A stretch of DNA of 64,000 nucleotides from Treponema vincentii (GCF_010365865.1 NZ_CP048020.1:186001-250000); one strand, 5' to 3'. Shown: positions 17,215-27,832, counted from the stretch's first letter. Made by a program: numbers and translations. Notes: generated from the sequence alone by a model not told the origin.

Positions 17215-20200
17215 GCGTGCTGAGTACTTTGATGGGAAGGCATTAAAGGGGCTTTATTTAAGTGAGAATGAGGATTGGAACTGGAGCGTTGGAGGGAAGT
17301 TAGACATCAGCGGGCCTCAGGTTGGGGCTGGGATGGGACTGACGAAACAGTGGAGCCGCGGAGAGAGTAGCAGTGAATTTACGGATGTAAACCGAGACGG
17401 GTATGTGGATTTTGTGTCGAAGGGAAGATACTACGAAAACGACCGGGGAAGAGGCTTTAAAGCGGGGATTGCGTTAAGCGGAGCGGAAAAAACAGAGATA
17501 GGGGTTAGTAAGGAAGAGAAGGAGGAAGCGGAAAAGGGGCACTATTTTCAAGAAGGAGTGCAAGCGTGGCGAAGTGCGGTAAGCGGGGAGATCGAGATAG
17601 CGGTAGAGATAAAAGAGATCGGAAGCGGGAAGCTCGGCGTATGGAAGGGAGTGAATAAGGGCGGAGTATTGGTTGGGGAATGCACGGAAAAGAAGGGATA
17701 TCGTTTTACGCAGGCAGTGAAAAGAGGGGAGTATATCTATTTTGCGACGGAGACGGATAACAAGGCAGAAATTGGAGAGAGCATAAGAGCAGGGATACGG
17801 ATACGGTACCGGAAGATCCAACGAGATGAGCTATTGGGAGCGCATATTGCATATGAGCTGCCTGAAAGGATGAATGAAAGCCCTGATGAAGTTTTGCAGC
17901 ATTTTTACCAGAGAAAAAGCGAACATGATGAAGATGGGAGCCGTGAGTATTGGCAGCTGAAAGATTCTCAGTACGCTCAGCATCTGAGTGAGCAGACGAT
18001 AGAGAAGATACTGGAAAAAGGGTATTACGGGTATGCCGGAGATGAGGTCGCAAAGGAGCGGTTTGAAGTATTTTACGGCAGGATTGGAAGCGAGAGTGAA
18101 CAGGCGGCACTGAAGGAGCGCGTACAATACGATGCGGGCTTTGAGCAGTATGTGTGGAATGGAAGGGGAAGCGGCGGAGGGCCTTACAGCGATATCATCA
18201 ATAAAATGAGCCAAGAGCAACGGAAAGAAATGGCAGGGTATAAGAGCGGCGACGGAAGCGTAAGGTACCCGCTGTATGACGGGGATGGAAAAGCATACTA
18301 CCGAGATAGGCTTACGTTAAAAGTGAACAGCGAGCGGGAAAAGGGCGAGCGCGGCTACGAGGATGAAAAGGGAGTAGAAGTAGGGCTCATCAACGGAAAG
18401 GCGTACCGGTTTGAGAAAGAGGGAGAGGAGCTTGTTTTGTATGAGCAGGGAAGAAGAAAAGAAGGGGCAGTGGTAACAAAAGAGGGGAAGAATGTAAAGG
18501 CAATAGTAGAGGGGCGGAGTAAGAAGGGGTATGAATTTTCGATTGAGCTTACCGGGCGGAAAGTAGGGAAGGTTATCAGTGAGAATGAGTATGAAAAGGG
18601 GATGGCAGAGATAGTCGAAAAGGGAATCGAATACCGCATCAGCCGCGTAGAAAGGATAAGCGAAAAGGTATACGAGAAGATAAAAGACAAGAGGATACAG
18701 AAAGGTAGCGAGACGATAGCAATAGGGACACTGTATGAAAAGTCGGGGAACGAGTGGCATTTGAAAGAGGGCGCCGCAGAAGAGGATAAAAAAGAGATAG
18801 TAAAAGCGTTGAAAGAAGCGCGGAGAAAAGGGAAAGTCATTATCGAAGAGCTGCCGGAAGGAGAGAAGCGGATACGGGAGATTGGAATATTCACTGCGGA
18901 AGAGAGGAAAGAAGTCGGTGAAGAATATTTTGAAGCGATAGGGGATGAGTATCAAATAAAGAGCGGGATAAGCGGAGAAGGGTTACAGCAGTTCGAGAAG
19001 AAGCTGAAGCGGTATGAAAGTAAGACGTATAATTTTCCATACTTTACGCATGATAAAGTAAGAGGCGAATACCGGACGACGAGGGAGCACCTTGCAAAAG
19101 AAGAAGTGCTGAAGTTTTTAGCGTATGTCGGAAGCTATTATTACGAAAGGGTCGGGGTGTGTATCGTGTACCCGCGTGAGAGCCTTTATGAGGTGCAAGG
19201 CGGACAGATAGAAGTGGTGAAGATACAAGGTGGGAAGGTTGTCACGACATGGGAAGGGATACAAGAGTACCGAGGGAATGAGAACTATTGGATTGGAAAG
19301 TATGAAGGGAAAGAAGGGATAGCCGGGTTCGGCCGGTATGAGCAGATGTACGGCGGGGCAAACCGGTGGTACTACGGACTTTATTCGAGGTGGGGTCAGC
19401 AGCGCTTCAGTGTGGAAGCCCTGTTTGCACCGAATGAATATGAGGATGAGTATGGAGGAAAAAATGAGAAGGAAGGAGCAAAAAAAGTTGATAAGGAACG
19501 GCAGAAATTAAAAAATCAAAGTGAGGCAGGCGCGCCGAGCGGGGAAGAAGCGAAAGATAAAGTAAGGGAGGAGATACAAAAGCGTACGCTCGGCGGATAT
19601 AGCGCGGTACAGCGGTATGGCACGTATGCGGAAGAAAACCTTAAACAGGAATCGCCTCCGGAAACGCCGAAGCAGGATGAGGGAAGCGGATTTTTCTTTA
19701 AAGAGAAAAGCCTTATCGGAGCGATTGCGAATACGAGTGAAAACGGCTTTGACGCAGACGGCGAGATGGCAAGTGTTATGCATTACTATGCGGCGTATAT
19801 TGATGATGAGGTATTACACTCAAGCCGGATCACCGGCGGGGCGTACGGGAAGTTACCGTGGGTGAAAGGAGGCAAAGGCTTTGTGCTTTCTGCGAATGAA
19901 AGTAAAAGTTATGACTTCAATGTCGGCTCACATGCGGCAAGCGTCAATACGAGCGTAGGGGTTAACACGGGAGAAAGTAAGCAGATACAAGGTTATCAGG
20001 ACATAGACGGGGATGGGTACCCTGACCTCTTAAAAACAAGTTCAGAAGGCTTGAGCGTACAGTACGGCAGCGGAGAAGGAGTCTTTAGCCGACCGGGATA
20101 CCTCGGAGGAGGAGGCTTAAGCACGAACAGCAATAACTCGACGGTGCACGGAGCAGGATTGGGACTGTCGGGAGCGGTACAGACGATACGAACGGTGATC

Positions 20201-23200
20201 GGCAGCATAAAGAGTCAGTCATTAGCGCCTGCAGGATCGAGCCCCGGGGGAATGAGCCCGAGTGTGGGGGTAAATTTTTCAGACGGCAGACAGTATCAGA
20301 GAAGCGGGTTAGTAGACATCAACGGAGACGGCTTACCCGATTACCAACAGGCAGGCGTGGCGAAGCTGAATATCGGAGATGGGTTTACAGCGGCAGGAGC
20401 GTGGTGGGGAGAGAATATTTCAAGCGGAAGCGTTAAAAGCGGAGGCGGGAACTTCGGCTTAGGGTTGAATATCGGCGCCGCGCTTGTTTACGGGGGAGGA
20501 AACATCGGCGTTAACGTGAACATCTCTCAGACAGCCACCGATACCCTTATCGCCGACATCAACGGAGACGGGCTTCCCGACCTATTAACGGTAAAGGGTG
20601 GTAACTATACCGTCAAAGTGAACCGCGGGGCCGGATTCGAGACAGAAGAAAAGACCATTGCGATACGCACCCTCGAAAGTGGGGAGTATGAAGATTATTA
20701 TAGCAAGTCGCTGAGCCGGCTCGTTGGAACATCGGAGAAGATCCAAGTACCCTATCGGCCGGGCAGTATGAATAAAGGGCTCGATACAAAAAAAATAAAC
20801 GAGCTATTAAAGACGCCTGAGGCGCTGGAGTTTAACACGAGCCGGAGCGTGGGAGTGTCGGGAAGTCTTTCAGGACAGGTAGGGTTTCCGGTATGGGCAG
20901 GGATTAATATCATCTGTAACTTTTCAGGAGGAGCGAGCGGCACCTATAGTGAAAGCGAGGTAAGCTTACGCCTCTTTGACGTAGACGGAGATGGCCTCGC
21001 TGACCGCGTCTTCAACATCGGCGGCGCTGATAAGCTGTACGTACAGCGAAACAAGTTAGGGAAAGTAGGCTTATTAAAAACGATAAAGCTACCGACCGGC
21101 GGCAGCTATGAGATAGAGTACCAAAGAGTCGGGAACACACGGGAGCTGCCGCAGAGTAAGTATGTGTTAAGCAGTGTAACAATGAACTCAGGGCTGCAGA
21201 GTAAGAGTGGAAACATACAAAGCTATAAAACGGAATACACGTACAAAGACGGCTACTATGACCGCAAAGCAAAAGAGTTCTACGGGTTTAAGACAGTAAA
21301 GGCGGTAACGGGAACAGGAAAGACGACCGAAACAGAATACTACATCGATGCCTATTACCGCAAAGGGATGGTAAAAAAAGAGACGGTAAGCCATAACGGT
21401 GCCGTTTATTCAATAAAAGAGTATGAAACGGATGAAGTCCCTCATGCACGGGTAAAGCGAGAGTGGAACACGATACGGGAAGGATACCGGTCGATACAAA
21501 CGGAAAGCGAGTATCGCTATGATCGGTACGGCAATGTTACGAGCTTAGAAGATAAGGGAGACGTGAGTAATCCCAACGACGATATTATTGCCCGCATACG
21601 CTATTGGGATAGCGGCGATGAGCGGCGCTACTTTAAAGCGCACCCGGAGCGCATCGAAGTGTTGGACGGTAAGAGCGGCAGGCTGTTGCGGAAGCGAGAA
21701 GGACGCTATGATAGCCAAACGGGCGCGATAACGGAAGTAAAGCAGTACACCTCAAGCGGCACAAACTTAACCTACACGATAGACTGGGATGAAAGCGGGA
21801 ACATCAAAACGCTCACGGGCCCAACCGGCAAGAAGGTGAGTTACCGCTACCAAGACGGGATATATGTCACCAAAATAACGGAAGAAGGAAGTAAAGGCGG
21901 AGCGCCGTACGAGAGCACACTCCTGTGGGATAGCGCCTTAGGAGTGAAACTGGAAGAAACCGACAGCGCGGGTAACACCATGAAGTACCGCTACGACGGA
22001 TTCGGACGTGTTATTGAAGTACAAAGCCCCTATGATGATACGGCAGGCACTCCCTACGCAAAGTACGAATACCATACCCCTTCATCTTCTTTCTGGTACA
22101 CGGTAACGGCAAATAAGCTTACCACCGAAGCGGCCGACACGGCCATTATGAAAACGATAGTCATGCACGACGGCTTAGGCCGCGCCCTCTACACCGCAAA
22201 AGAAGGGGAAGTGTACCGAGAAGGAACCGCCGGAGAAACGAATGTCGGCTGGAATATATCAGGGGCGACACACTACGATGAGGCAGGAAGAAAGATAAAA
22301 GAAGGAATGCCCTTCTTCTACGGCGGCGATTTACCGGCTGAGCTTGCAAGTAAAGCTTCTTACGCAAGCGTCGAGCAGTTCTATGAAACAAACGACTTTA
22401 CAGCGCTGCGAAATGAAACCGCGTACACCTACGACGGCATTGACCGCGTAATTAAGACGGTACTGCCCGACGGAAGCGAGCAGAAAAATGAGTACGCGAT
22501 AGAAGATAATCTACAGATAACAATAGCAACCGACCCGTTAGAGAATAAGAGCGTTACAAAGAAAGACGCGCGCGGAAACATCCGGGAAGTCGAACGCCTC
22601 GATAAAAACGACACACGCTTAACCAAAGGCAGATATGAATATTCGGTATTGGGTGAAATGCTGCGCGCATACGACGCAAACGAAAACATTGTCTCGGTAA
22701 CATACGACCTACTCGGACGGCGTATAGCCTTAGAAAGCAAAGACACCGGAAGGAAAGAATGGCGCTATGATAGCAAAGGGCTTCTTGAAGCGGAATCGGA
22801 TTCACTGCTGCGTAGTAAATTAAGCGAGATACAGTACCACTACGACGGCTTTGACCGGCTCGTAAAAATAGACTACCCGTTTAGCACCGATGTTGAATAC
22901 ACCTACGGAGTACCCGGCCAAGCCGGAGCCGGAGAGATAGTCCATAAGAAGGATGAATCAGGCGACATACACTACGAGTATGGTAAATTAAGCGAGGTCG
23001 TAAAAGAGACGCGGACGATTAAGCGTTACGAGGCCTTAAGCGAACCCGAAACGGCAACCTTTACCTACCGCTCGGACTACTTAGGCCGTATGCAGACCAT
23101 GAAGTACCCTGACGGGGAGACCATTACCTACACCTACGATAAGGGCGGACAGCTCAAGGGGGTGAGCGGCGTAAAGAACACGATAAAGGGCAGTGAAAAC

Positions 23201-25171
23201 TACAGTTACATCGACACGATTGTCTATGACGAACACGGACAACGTGTGTACATCAAGTACGGTAACGGTGTAGAGACCCGCTACCGCTACGACGATAAAC
23301 GCCGGTGGTTAAAAGACATTGAAACCAAAAATAGACAGACTGACGAAACCTTCCAAAAGATAAGCTACCGCTTTGATAAAGTCGGCAATGTCTTAGGTTA
23401 CAGTAACGACGCAAGTGTGTACGAGACGAGCCAGAGCTACACCTACGATAGTTTATACCAGCTTATCGGCGTAGAGGGCACGAGTAATCAGTACAAGGCG
23501 ATAAAGAGCTTTGGAAGTACGCCGGTACATGTTGCGAAGTACAAGCAAGACTTTGCCTTTGACGGCATCGGAAACATGACACGAAAGGCCAGCACCACGA
23601 ACCTCCCCGGCGCCCGCGGTAACGCCTACCCGAAAGCAGAGCTTGACTACAGTCTTGATTACGAATACGACCCGGCCTACGCACACCGCTTAATTCATGC
23701 CGGAAACCGCTACTACCGCTATGACGCGAACGGTAACATCGCGGCAGAAAAAGACAGCCCGTTTACGGATGATGAAGAGTTTGTCTTTACCTACAACTAC
23801 GACCCCGACACCGACGTCTACGGCACCGACTACGGCTTCGGCCTTGACGCGCCGAAGGAGACGGAAGAGAGTCATCCTGAGAACCTATTTGCGTACCGCC
23901 GTAACTACACGTGGAACGAGAAGAACTTACTTACCAAATCAAGCGACCGCAGCTACACCGTGCACTACCGCTACGGTGAGGACGGCCAGCGTGCCTTAAA
24001 GTATACGGAAGAGGGACGTTCTGAAACGCTCTACTTTAATAACTTCTACACGATACACATCCCCGTGCAGGATAAGAACAACCCGCAGGGCTTGAGAGTA
24101 CACAAACACATCTTTGTGGGGAACTCACGCCTTGTTACTGCGATGACGCATACTGATAATAACGGAGATAACGCCGAGCAGCGCGAGAAGCGGTACTACT
24201 ACCACTCAGACCACTTAGGCAGCGCCCAATTCGTAACCGATTGGCGAGGGAAGCAGTATGAGCACATCGAGTACACGCCCTACGGAGAACTGTGGATTGA
24301 GGAAGTAGCAGCGGGACTGGACAAGCTGCCGTTTAGGTTTACCGGTAAGGAGATGGATGAAGAAACAGGACTCTACTACTACGGTGCGCGCTATCTTGAC
24401 CCGAAGTATTCGAGATGGCTGAGTGGCGACCCGGCACTGGGTGATTACATACCCAAAGCCCCGACAGACGATGAGGCAAAGAAGTACAACGAGAACTTAC
24501 CCGGCATGGGTGGGGTGTTTAATGTCGTGAACCTACACCTGTACCATTATGCGGGAAATAACCCTGTGAAGTATACTGACCCGGATGGGAAGTTTATACA
24601 TATAATAATAGGAGCTGTTGTTGGTGGTAGTCTTGCAGGGGGTGTTTCTGTTGCCACACAGTTCGTAAAGGGAGAAGGAATAGATCTAAAAAAAGTATTA
24701 TTAGCTGCAGCTGGTGGAGCATTAAGTGGCGGTTTAGCTGCTACAGGAGTTGGATTAGTAGGTCAAGTTTTAGCTAATGGTGCAATATCAGCAACACAAG
24801 ATATTGTAACTCAATTTGGTTTTGAACATAAAAACTTGTCAAATGCAGACTATCTGGAGCTTGGGTTAGCTTTTATTACAGGATCCGTAGCTGGAAAACT
24901 TGGTGGTAAAGGTGCAGATTCTTCGCATATAATGGCAAGTTCGACAAAGCAGCTTTTTCATAGAATTGGGAATGCTATTACTCATAAAACTGGAAAGGAT
25001 TTAGTATCAGAACTGGGCAAAGCTATTGTATATTATGCAAAGACAAATGGATTAAAATCTATTAGCAAAGATACAGTGTGGAGTATTGTGAAAGGAACAG
25101 CACCTTCTGCACTTAACTTAGGCATTGAAATTTATAAAAAAGTAGAAAACATGATGCATGGAGAACAATAA
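17174..25171 (+). CDS. RHS copy B, main open frame: VCBS, TcB middle, YD repeats, RHS core, tip B
   Basis: 2,665 codons. Residues about 1-950: FG-GAP/VCBS and Lys/Glu-rich segments (DVNRDGYVDFVS, DIDGDGYPDLLKTS). Residues 1000-1300: further FG-GAP motifs (DINGDGLPDYQ, DINGDGLPDLLTV, DVDGDGLADRVFNIGG). Residue ~1370: TcB-midC signature KEFYGFKTV. Residues 1400-2330: YD repeats. Residues 2330-2468: RHS core. DPDG is at residue 2469, and tip B fills 2473-2665. The tip is Gly/Ala-rich with amphipathic hydrophobic stretches (IIGAVVGGSLAGGVSVATQF, AAGGALSGGLAATGVGLV), suggesting membrane insertion. The true frame starts after the A-run at 17182. Confidence 0.8.
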   Translation: MKGKKRSDGKIGYERAEYFDGKALKGLYLSENEDWNWSVGGKLDISGPQVGAGMGLTKQWSRGESSSEFTDVNRDGYVDFVSKGRYYENDRGRGFKAGIALSGAEKTEIGVSKEEKEEAEKGHYFQEGVQAWRSAVSGEIEIAVEIKEIGSGKLGVWKGVNKGGVLVGECTEKKGYRFTQAVKRGEYIYFATETDNKAEIGESIRAGIRIRYRKIQRDELLGAHIAYELPERMNESPDEVLQHFYQRKSEHDEDGSREYWQLKDSQYAQHLSEQTIEKILEKGYYGYAGDEVAKERFEVFYGRIGSESEQAALKERVQYDAGFEQYVWNGRGSGGGPYSDIINKMSQEQRKEMAGYKSGDGSVRYPLYDGDGKAYYRDRLTLKVNSEREKGERGYEDEKGVEVGLINGKAYRFEKEGEELVLYEQGRRKEGAVVTKEGKNVKAIVEGRSKKGYEFSIELTGRKVGKVISENEYEKGMAEIVEKGIEYRISRVERISEKVYEKIKDKRIQKGSETIAIGTLYEKSGNEWHLKEGAAEEDKKEIVKALKEARRKGKVIIEELPEGEKRIREIGIFTAEERKEVGEEYFEAIGDEYQIKSGISGEGLQQFEKKLKRYESKTYNFPYFTHDKVRGEYRTTREHLAKEEVLKFLAYVGSYYYERVGVCIVYPRESLYEVQGGQIEVVKIQGGKVVTTWEGIQEYRGNENYWIGKYEGKEGIAGFGRYEQMYGGANRWYYGLYSRWGQQRFSVEALFAPNEYEDEYGGKNEKEGAKKVDKERQKLKNQSEAGAPSGEEAKDKVREEIQKRTLGGYSAVQRYGTYAEENLKQESPPETPKQDEGSGFFFKEKSLIGAIANTSENGFDADGEMASVMHYYAAYIDDEVLHSSRITGGAYGKLPWVKGGKGFVLSANESKSYDFNVGSHAASVNTSVGVNTGESKQIQGYQDIDGDGYPDLLKTSSEGLSVQYGSGEGVFSRPGYLGGGGLSTNSNNSTVHGAGLGLSGAVQTIRTVIGSIKSQSLAPAGSSPGGMSPSVGVNFSDGRQYQRSGLVDINGDGLPDYQQAGVAKLNIGDGFTAAGAWWGENISSGSVKSGGGNFGLGLNIGAALVYGGGNIGVNVNISQTATDTLIADINGDGLPDLLTVKGGNYTVKVNRGAGFETEEKTIAIRTLESGEYEDYYSKSLSRLVGTSEKIQVPYRPGSMNKGLDTKKINELLKTPEALEFNTSRSVGVSGSLSGQVGFPVWAGINIICNFSGGASGTYSESEVSLRLFDVDGDGLADRVFNIGGADKLYVQRNKLGKVGLLKTIKLPTGGSYEIEYQRVGNTRELPQSKYVLSSVTMNSGLQSKSGNIQSYKTEYTYKDGYYDRKAKEFYGFKTVKAVTGTGKTTETEYYIDAYYRKGMVKKETVSHNGAVYSIKEYETDEVPHARVKREWNTIREGYRSIQTESEYRYDRYGNVTSLEDKGDVSNPNDDIIARIRYWDSGDERRYFKAHPERIEVLDGKSGRLLRKREGRYDSQTGAITEVKQYTSSGTNLTYTIDWDESGNIKTLTGPTGKKVSYRYQDGIYVTKITEEGSKGGAPYESTLLWDSALGVKLEETDSAGNTMKYRYDGFGRVIEVQSPYDDTAGTPYAKYEYHTPSSSFWYTVTANKLTTEAADTAIMKTIVMHDGLGRALYTAKEGEVYREGTAGETNVGWNISGATHYDEAGRKIKEGMPFFYGGDLPAELASKASYASVEQFYETNDFTALRNETAYTYDGIDRVIKTVLPDGSEQKNEYAIEDNLQITIATDPLENKSVTKKDARGNIREVERLDKNDTRLTKGRYEYSVLGEMLRAYDANENIVSVTYDLLGRRIALESKDTGRKEWRYDSKGLLEAESDSLLRSKLSEIQYHYDGFDRLVKIDYPFSTDVEYTYGVPGQAGAGEIVHKKDESGDIHYEYGKLSEVVKETRTIKRYEALSEPETATFTYRSDYLGRMQTMKYPDGETITYTYDKGGQLKGVSGVKNTIKGSENYSYIDTIVYDEHGQRVYIKYGNGVETRYRYDDKRRWLKDIETKNRQTDETFQKISYRFDKVGNVLGYSNDASVYETSQSYTYDSLYQLIGVEGTSNQYKAIKSFGSTPVHVAKYKQDFAFDGIGNMTRKASTTNLPGARGNAYPKAELDYSLDYEYDPAYAHRLIHAGNRYYRYDANGNIAAEKDSPFTDDEEFVFTYNYDPDTDVYGTDYGFGLDAPKETEESHPENLFAYRRNYTWNEKNLLTKSSDRSYTVHYRYGEDGQRALKYTEEGRSETLYFNNFYTIHIPVQDKNNPQGLRVHKHIFVGNSRLVTAMTHTDNNGDNAEQREKRYYYHSDHLGSAQFVTDWRGKQYEHIEYTPYGELWIEEVAAGLDKLPFRFTGKEMDEETGLYYYGARYLDPKYSRWLSGDPALGDYIPKAPTDDEAKKYNENLPGMGGVFNVVNLHLYHYAGNNPVKYTDPDGKFIHIIIGAVVGGSLAGGVSVATQFVKGEGIDLKKVLLAAAGGALSGGLAATGVGLVGQVLANGAISATQDIVTQFGFEHKNLSNADYLELGLAFITGSVAGKLGGKGADSSHIMASSTKQLFHRIGNAITHKTGKDLVSELGKAIVYYAKTNGLKSISKDTVWSIVKGTAPSALNLGIEIYKKVENMMHGEQ

Positions 25172-25173
25172 GA

Positions 25174-25542
25174 ATGAATGAACTATTTTTTACCACTCTA
25201 GCTTTAGTTTTTTCTAACACTATTATAATACGTCTGGTTTTATTTGCGCTTAGCTCAAATGAATACAGTAAAAAAATTCGGAAACTGATAAAAAGGAGGA
25301 ATTCAAAATGGATACTAATACAAAGAATTACCGGTATTATTTATTGGAAAGATAAAAATATATTATTGAAAATTTCAGTAATTGTCCTTATTTTATCTTA
25401 TATTCTTATTTTATATGCTTTGATTATATTAATTCTTTCAAAGGTAAATAATTTAAGCAATACTAGGCTAATTTCAGTACCGCTAAAAATATTTTGTATA
25501 ATTGCTTCTATTAATTTTGCGTTATTATACACAAGTAAATAG
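25174..25542 (+). CDS. Small membrane protein, candidate immunity to tip B
   Basis: 122 residues with about three membrane segments (LALVFSNTIIIRLVLFALS, ISVIVLILSYILILYALIILIL, IFCIIASINFALLYT) and a basic cytoplasmic loop (KKIRKLIKRRNSKW). Its ATG lies two bases after the toxin stop, so translation is probably coupled. A membrane immunity protein fits the hydrophobic, Gly-rich tip B. No family recognised. Confidence 0.6.
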   Translation: MNELFFTTLALVFSNTIIIRLVLFALSSNEYSKKIRKLIKRRNSKWILIQRITGIIYWKDKNILLKISVIVLILSYILILYALIILILSKVNNLSNTRLISVPLKIFCIIASINFALLYTSK

Positions 25543-25551
25543 ATGAATTTT

Positions 25552-25626
25552 AAACTTAATGCAACAGGTGATTATATTTTAGTGGAAGTAAAAACCGTCT
25601 ATCAGGTATTAAGTGATAGTTCATGA
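25552..25626 (+). pseudogene. Remnant of the cassette I-type lipoprotein gene
   Basis: About 24 codons (LNATG, then ILVEVKTVYQVLSD) match residues ~28-50 of the 207-residue lipoproteins at 56107 and 61245, then a stop and the left end of repeat R2. It shows that R2 was once next to such a lipoprotein gene, as R9 and R10 still are. Confidence 0.6.
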
Positions 25627-26264
25627 GATTATAAAGAGCTTGTTATAAGAGTTTATTCTCTCTTCTCACAGAACGAGTTACGGCCGTATGTGGGAAGCCG
25701 TATCAAATCTGTACGCCCTTGTACAGATTTGAGATTATATTTTGCTGACAGCAAAATATGATATTATTTAGAACCACCGCCATCCGTGACGGTAGTGAAG
25801 TGGAAAAATATTTTTTAAGGTGAAAACAAATTATTTTTATTCACAGCGTGCTTCTCCTCTCCCCCGGACAGCGATTGAAGCAGAAATCCTTTTTGCCGCT
25901 TGTGTAATGCAGGTGCGGTTTTTGAAGCGGCCGAGCGGAAAAACACCGCTTAAAAAAAATAGCAGCGGCAAAAAGATTGAAGCGGAAAGCGCGGTGCCGA
26001 TACTTGTGTACCTTTGCATTGTATTGATAGTACACAAGTATCGGCAGTCCGCCAAAGAAAGCTGCTCATTAAAAAGAAACACTGTGTCGGAGGTTTTTCC
26101 GCTTTCGGCAAGGATTGCCGGAAGCGGAAAAACGAAGCCTTTTGAAAAGAGGCGGAGCAGATACAAGGAGACAGCCGAAAATAAAGCGGAGGCGTATCGG
26201 GTATACGTCGAGCATTTATTTTCGGCGTGCGACGCCGTAGATGCCCGCATATTTTCAAAAGGGG
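25625..26264 (+). repeat. Hairpin-mosaic repeat R2
   Basis: Same left end as R1 (GAGATTATAAAGAGCT), a CTCACA/TGTGGG hairpin, the three-hairpin unit, and the GGACAGCGATTGAAG block. The central hairpin here is GCCGATACTTGTGTAC paired with GTACACAAGTATCGGC (about 25997-26045), not the R1 sequence. The right arm is also of the alternative type: GCCGAAAATAAA paired with TTTATTTTCGGC around GCGTAT/ATACG. It ends TATTTTCAAAAG at 26250-26261 and joins RHS sequence at GGGGACGGG. Confidence 0.8.
25701..25797. repeat. Three-hairpin unit M2
   Basis: Stem 1 TATCAAATCTGTAC (25701-25714) with loop GCCCTT; stem 2 ATATTTTGC/GCAAAATAT (25737-25758) around TGACA; GAACCACCG; stem 3 around CATCCGTG (25777-25792); TAGTGA. 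Stem 2 differs from M1 on both strands yet still pairs. Confidence 0.7.
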
Positions 26265-27832
26265 ACGGGAACATGACACGTAAGATGAGCACCACGAACC
26301 TCCCCGGCGCCCGCGGTAACGCCTACCCGAAAGCAGAGCTTGACTATGAGCTCACCTACGAGTACGACCCTGCTTACGCACACCGGCTTGTACACGCAGG
26401 AAACCGCTACTACCGCTATGATGCGAACGGCAACATAACGGCAGAAAAAGACGGGCCGTTTACCGAGGAGGATGAGTTTGTCTTTACCTACAACTACGAC
26501 CCCGACACCGACGTCTACGGCACCGACTACGGCTTCGGCCTTGACGCCCCGAAGGAGACGGAAGAGAGTCATCCTGAAAACCTATTCGCGTACCGCCGTA
26601 ACTACACATGGAATGAAAAGAACTTACTCACTAAATCGAGCGACCGCAGCTACACCGTGCACTACCGCTACGGTGAGGACGGACAGAGAGCCTTAAAGTA
26701 TACGGAAGAGGGACGTTCTGAAACGCTGTATTTCAATAACTTCTACACGATACACATCCCTGTGCAGGATAAGAATAACCCGCAAGGCTTGAGAGTACAT
26801 AAGCACATCTTTGTAGGTAACTCACGGCTTGTTACCGCAATGACCCACACCGATAACAACGGAGACAATGCCGAGCAGCGGGAGAAACGGTATTACTACC
26901 ACTCAGACCACTTAGGAAGCGCACAATTCGTAACAGACTGGCGAGGCAGGCAATACGAGCACATCGAGTACACCCCCTACGGAGAATTATGGATAGAGGA
27001 GGTATCCGCAGGCTTAGATAAGCTGCCGTTTAGGTTTACCGGTAAGGAGATGGATGAAGAGACGGGCTTATACTATTACGGCGCGCGCTACCTTGACCCG
27101 AAGTATTCAAGGTGGCTGAGCGGGGATCCGGCATTAAGTGAGTACATTCCAAAAGCCCCGATAGACGACGAAGCCAAGAAGCACAACGAGAATTTACCCG
27201 GTATGGGCGGGGTGTTTAATGTGGTGAATCTACATCTATACCACTACGCGGGGAATAATCCGGTGAAGTATACTGACCCGGATGGGAAGAGCCCGTTAAG
27301 TTTATTAATTCCGAATCCGGAAAAGATTTCTAAAGAAGATGCAAGGAAATGGATAGATGATAATGTTTGTACAAATAATTTTGGTTTCTTAATATGCCAA
27401 GATATGTATACGAAATCTTTTAGAGGTGATACTTCTGATTATGTAAAAGGAAAAGATACATATATTGCTACAGCGATGCGAAATGATACCGATGCTTATG
27501 CGAATAAAATAATTAAAACACGATTGAAAGCCGGTATAACGGAAGGTTCTGGTGGTACAACATCTTGGACAAAAAATGATTTAAAATTGTCCGTGGGCTC
27601 TTGTGGTTTTTCTTGGAAATTAGATTCTTATGACGAGAAAAATAAAATCGCCACTGTGACGGTTACCGTTACAGACATTTTTGATTTTAACAAAGATGAT
27701 AAAGGTAATAGAGATGCTGATGCTGAAAAATTGACGGCATTAGGGAGGAAAGCAGAATTATCATCTTATAATGTGGAAGTTACGTATGAACTGCAGATAA
27801 AAGTAAGTATACCTTTAACTGAGGAGAAATAA
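25820..27832 (+). CDS. RHS cassette C: repeat-encoded N-terminus, RHS core and toxin tip C
   Basis: 670 codons. Residues 1-148 are repeat R2 in frame. From codon ~149 (GNMTRKMSTTNLPG) the frame is the last part of the RHS shell, with the core (YHSDHLGSAQFVTD) near residue 358. DPDG is at 486, followed by tip C (490-670). The tip is polar: IDDNVCTNNFGFLICQDMYT with two Cys, then a beta-rich C-terminus (IATVTVTVTDIFDF, YNVEVTYELQIKVSI); family unknown. Compared with copy B about 2,700 N-terminal residues are missing, including the signal peptide. GTG 25820 has no clear ribosome site, so it may be a silent donor cassette. The next gene starts three bases after the stop. Confidence 0.7.
   Translation: MKTNYFYSQRASPLPRTAIEAEILFAACVMQVRFLKRPSGKTPLKKNSSGKKIEAESAVPILVYLCIVLIVHKYRQSAKESCSLKRNTVSEVFPLSARIAGSGKTKPFEKRRSRYKETAENKAEAYRVYVEHLFSACDAVDARIFSKGDGNMTRKMSTTNLPGARGNAYPKAELDYELTYEYDPAYAHRLVHAGNRYYRYDANGNITAEKDGPFTEEDEFVFTYNYDPDTDVYGTDYGFGLDAPKETEESHPENLFAYRRNYTWNEKNLLTKSSDRSYTVHYRYGEDGQRALKYTEEGRSETLYFNNFYTIHIPVQDKNNPQGLRVHKHIFVGNSRLVTAMTHTDNNGDNAEQREKRYYYHSDHLGSAQFVTDWRGRQYEHIEYTPYGELWIEEVSAGLDKLPFRFTGKEMDEETGLYYYGARYLDPKYSRWLSGDPALSEYIPKAPIDDEAKKHNENLPGMGGVFNVVNLHLYHYAGNNPVKYTDPDGKSPLSLLIPNPEKISKEDARKWIDDNVCTNNFGFLICQDMYTKSFRGDTSDYVKGKDTYIATAMRNDTDAYANKIIKTRLKAGITEGSGGTTSWTKNDLKLSVGSCGFSWKLDSYDEKNKIATVTVTVTDIFDFNKDDKGNRDADAEKLTALGRKAELSSYNVEVTYELQIKVSIPLTEEK

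Larger units (their letters stand above)
15459..25171 (+). pseudogene. RHS/Tc-type polymorphic toxin, full-length copy B, two frameshifts
   Basis: About 3,237 codons in the order described for copy A, with the conserved RHS part extremely close to copies A and F. Two frameshifts separate the N-terminus from the rest: an extra G at 16699-16701, and an extra A in the six-A run at 17182-17187. Copy A has the shorter form at both places. Downstream the frame is open for 2,665 codons. If both are consensus errors, or slippage corrected at transcription, this would be the best candidate for a working toxin gene here. ATG 15459 follows AAGGGGAGAAGG with good spacing; GTG 15453 and ATG 15462 are alternatives. 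Confidence 0.8.

Noticed and set aside
24590..25171. Tip B as a colicin- or holin-type pore
   Set aside because: Gly/Ala-rich helices and a membrane partner fit, but no family motif can be recognised, so only possible membrane action is noted.
25837..26295. Reverse-strand open frames across the repeats (for example 152-178 codons over R2, R3, R8)
   Set aside because: Both strands stay open because the DNA is palindromic and GC-biased. The frames have no ribosome sites and share no feature beyond the repeat, so they look like by-products of the structure.
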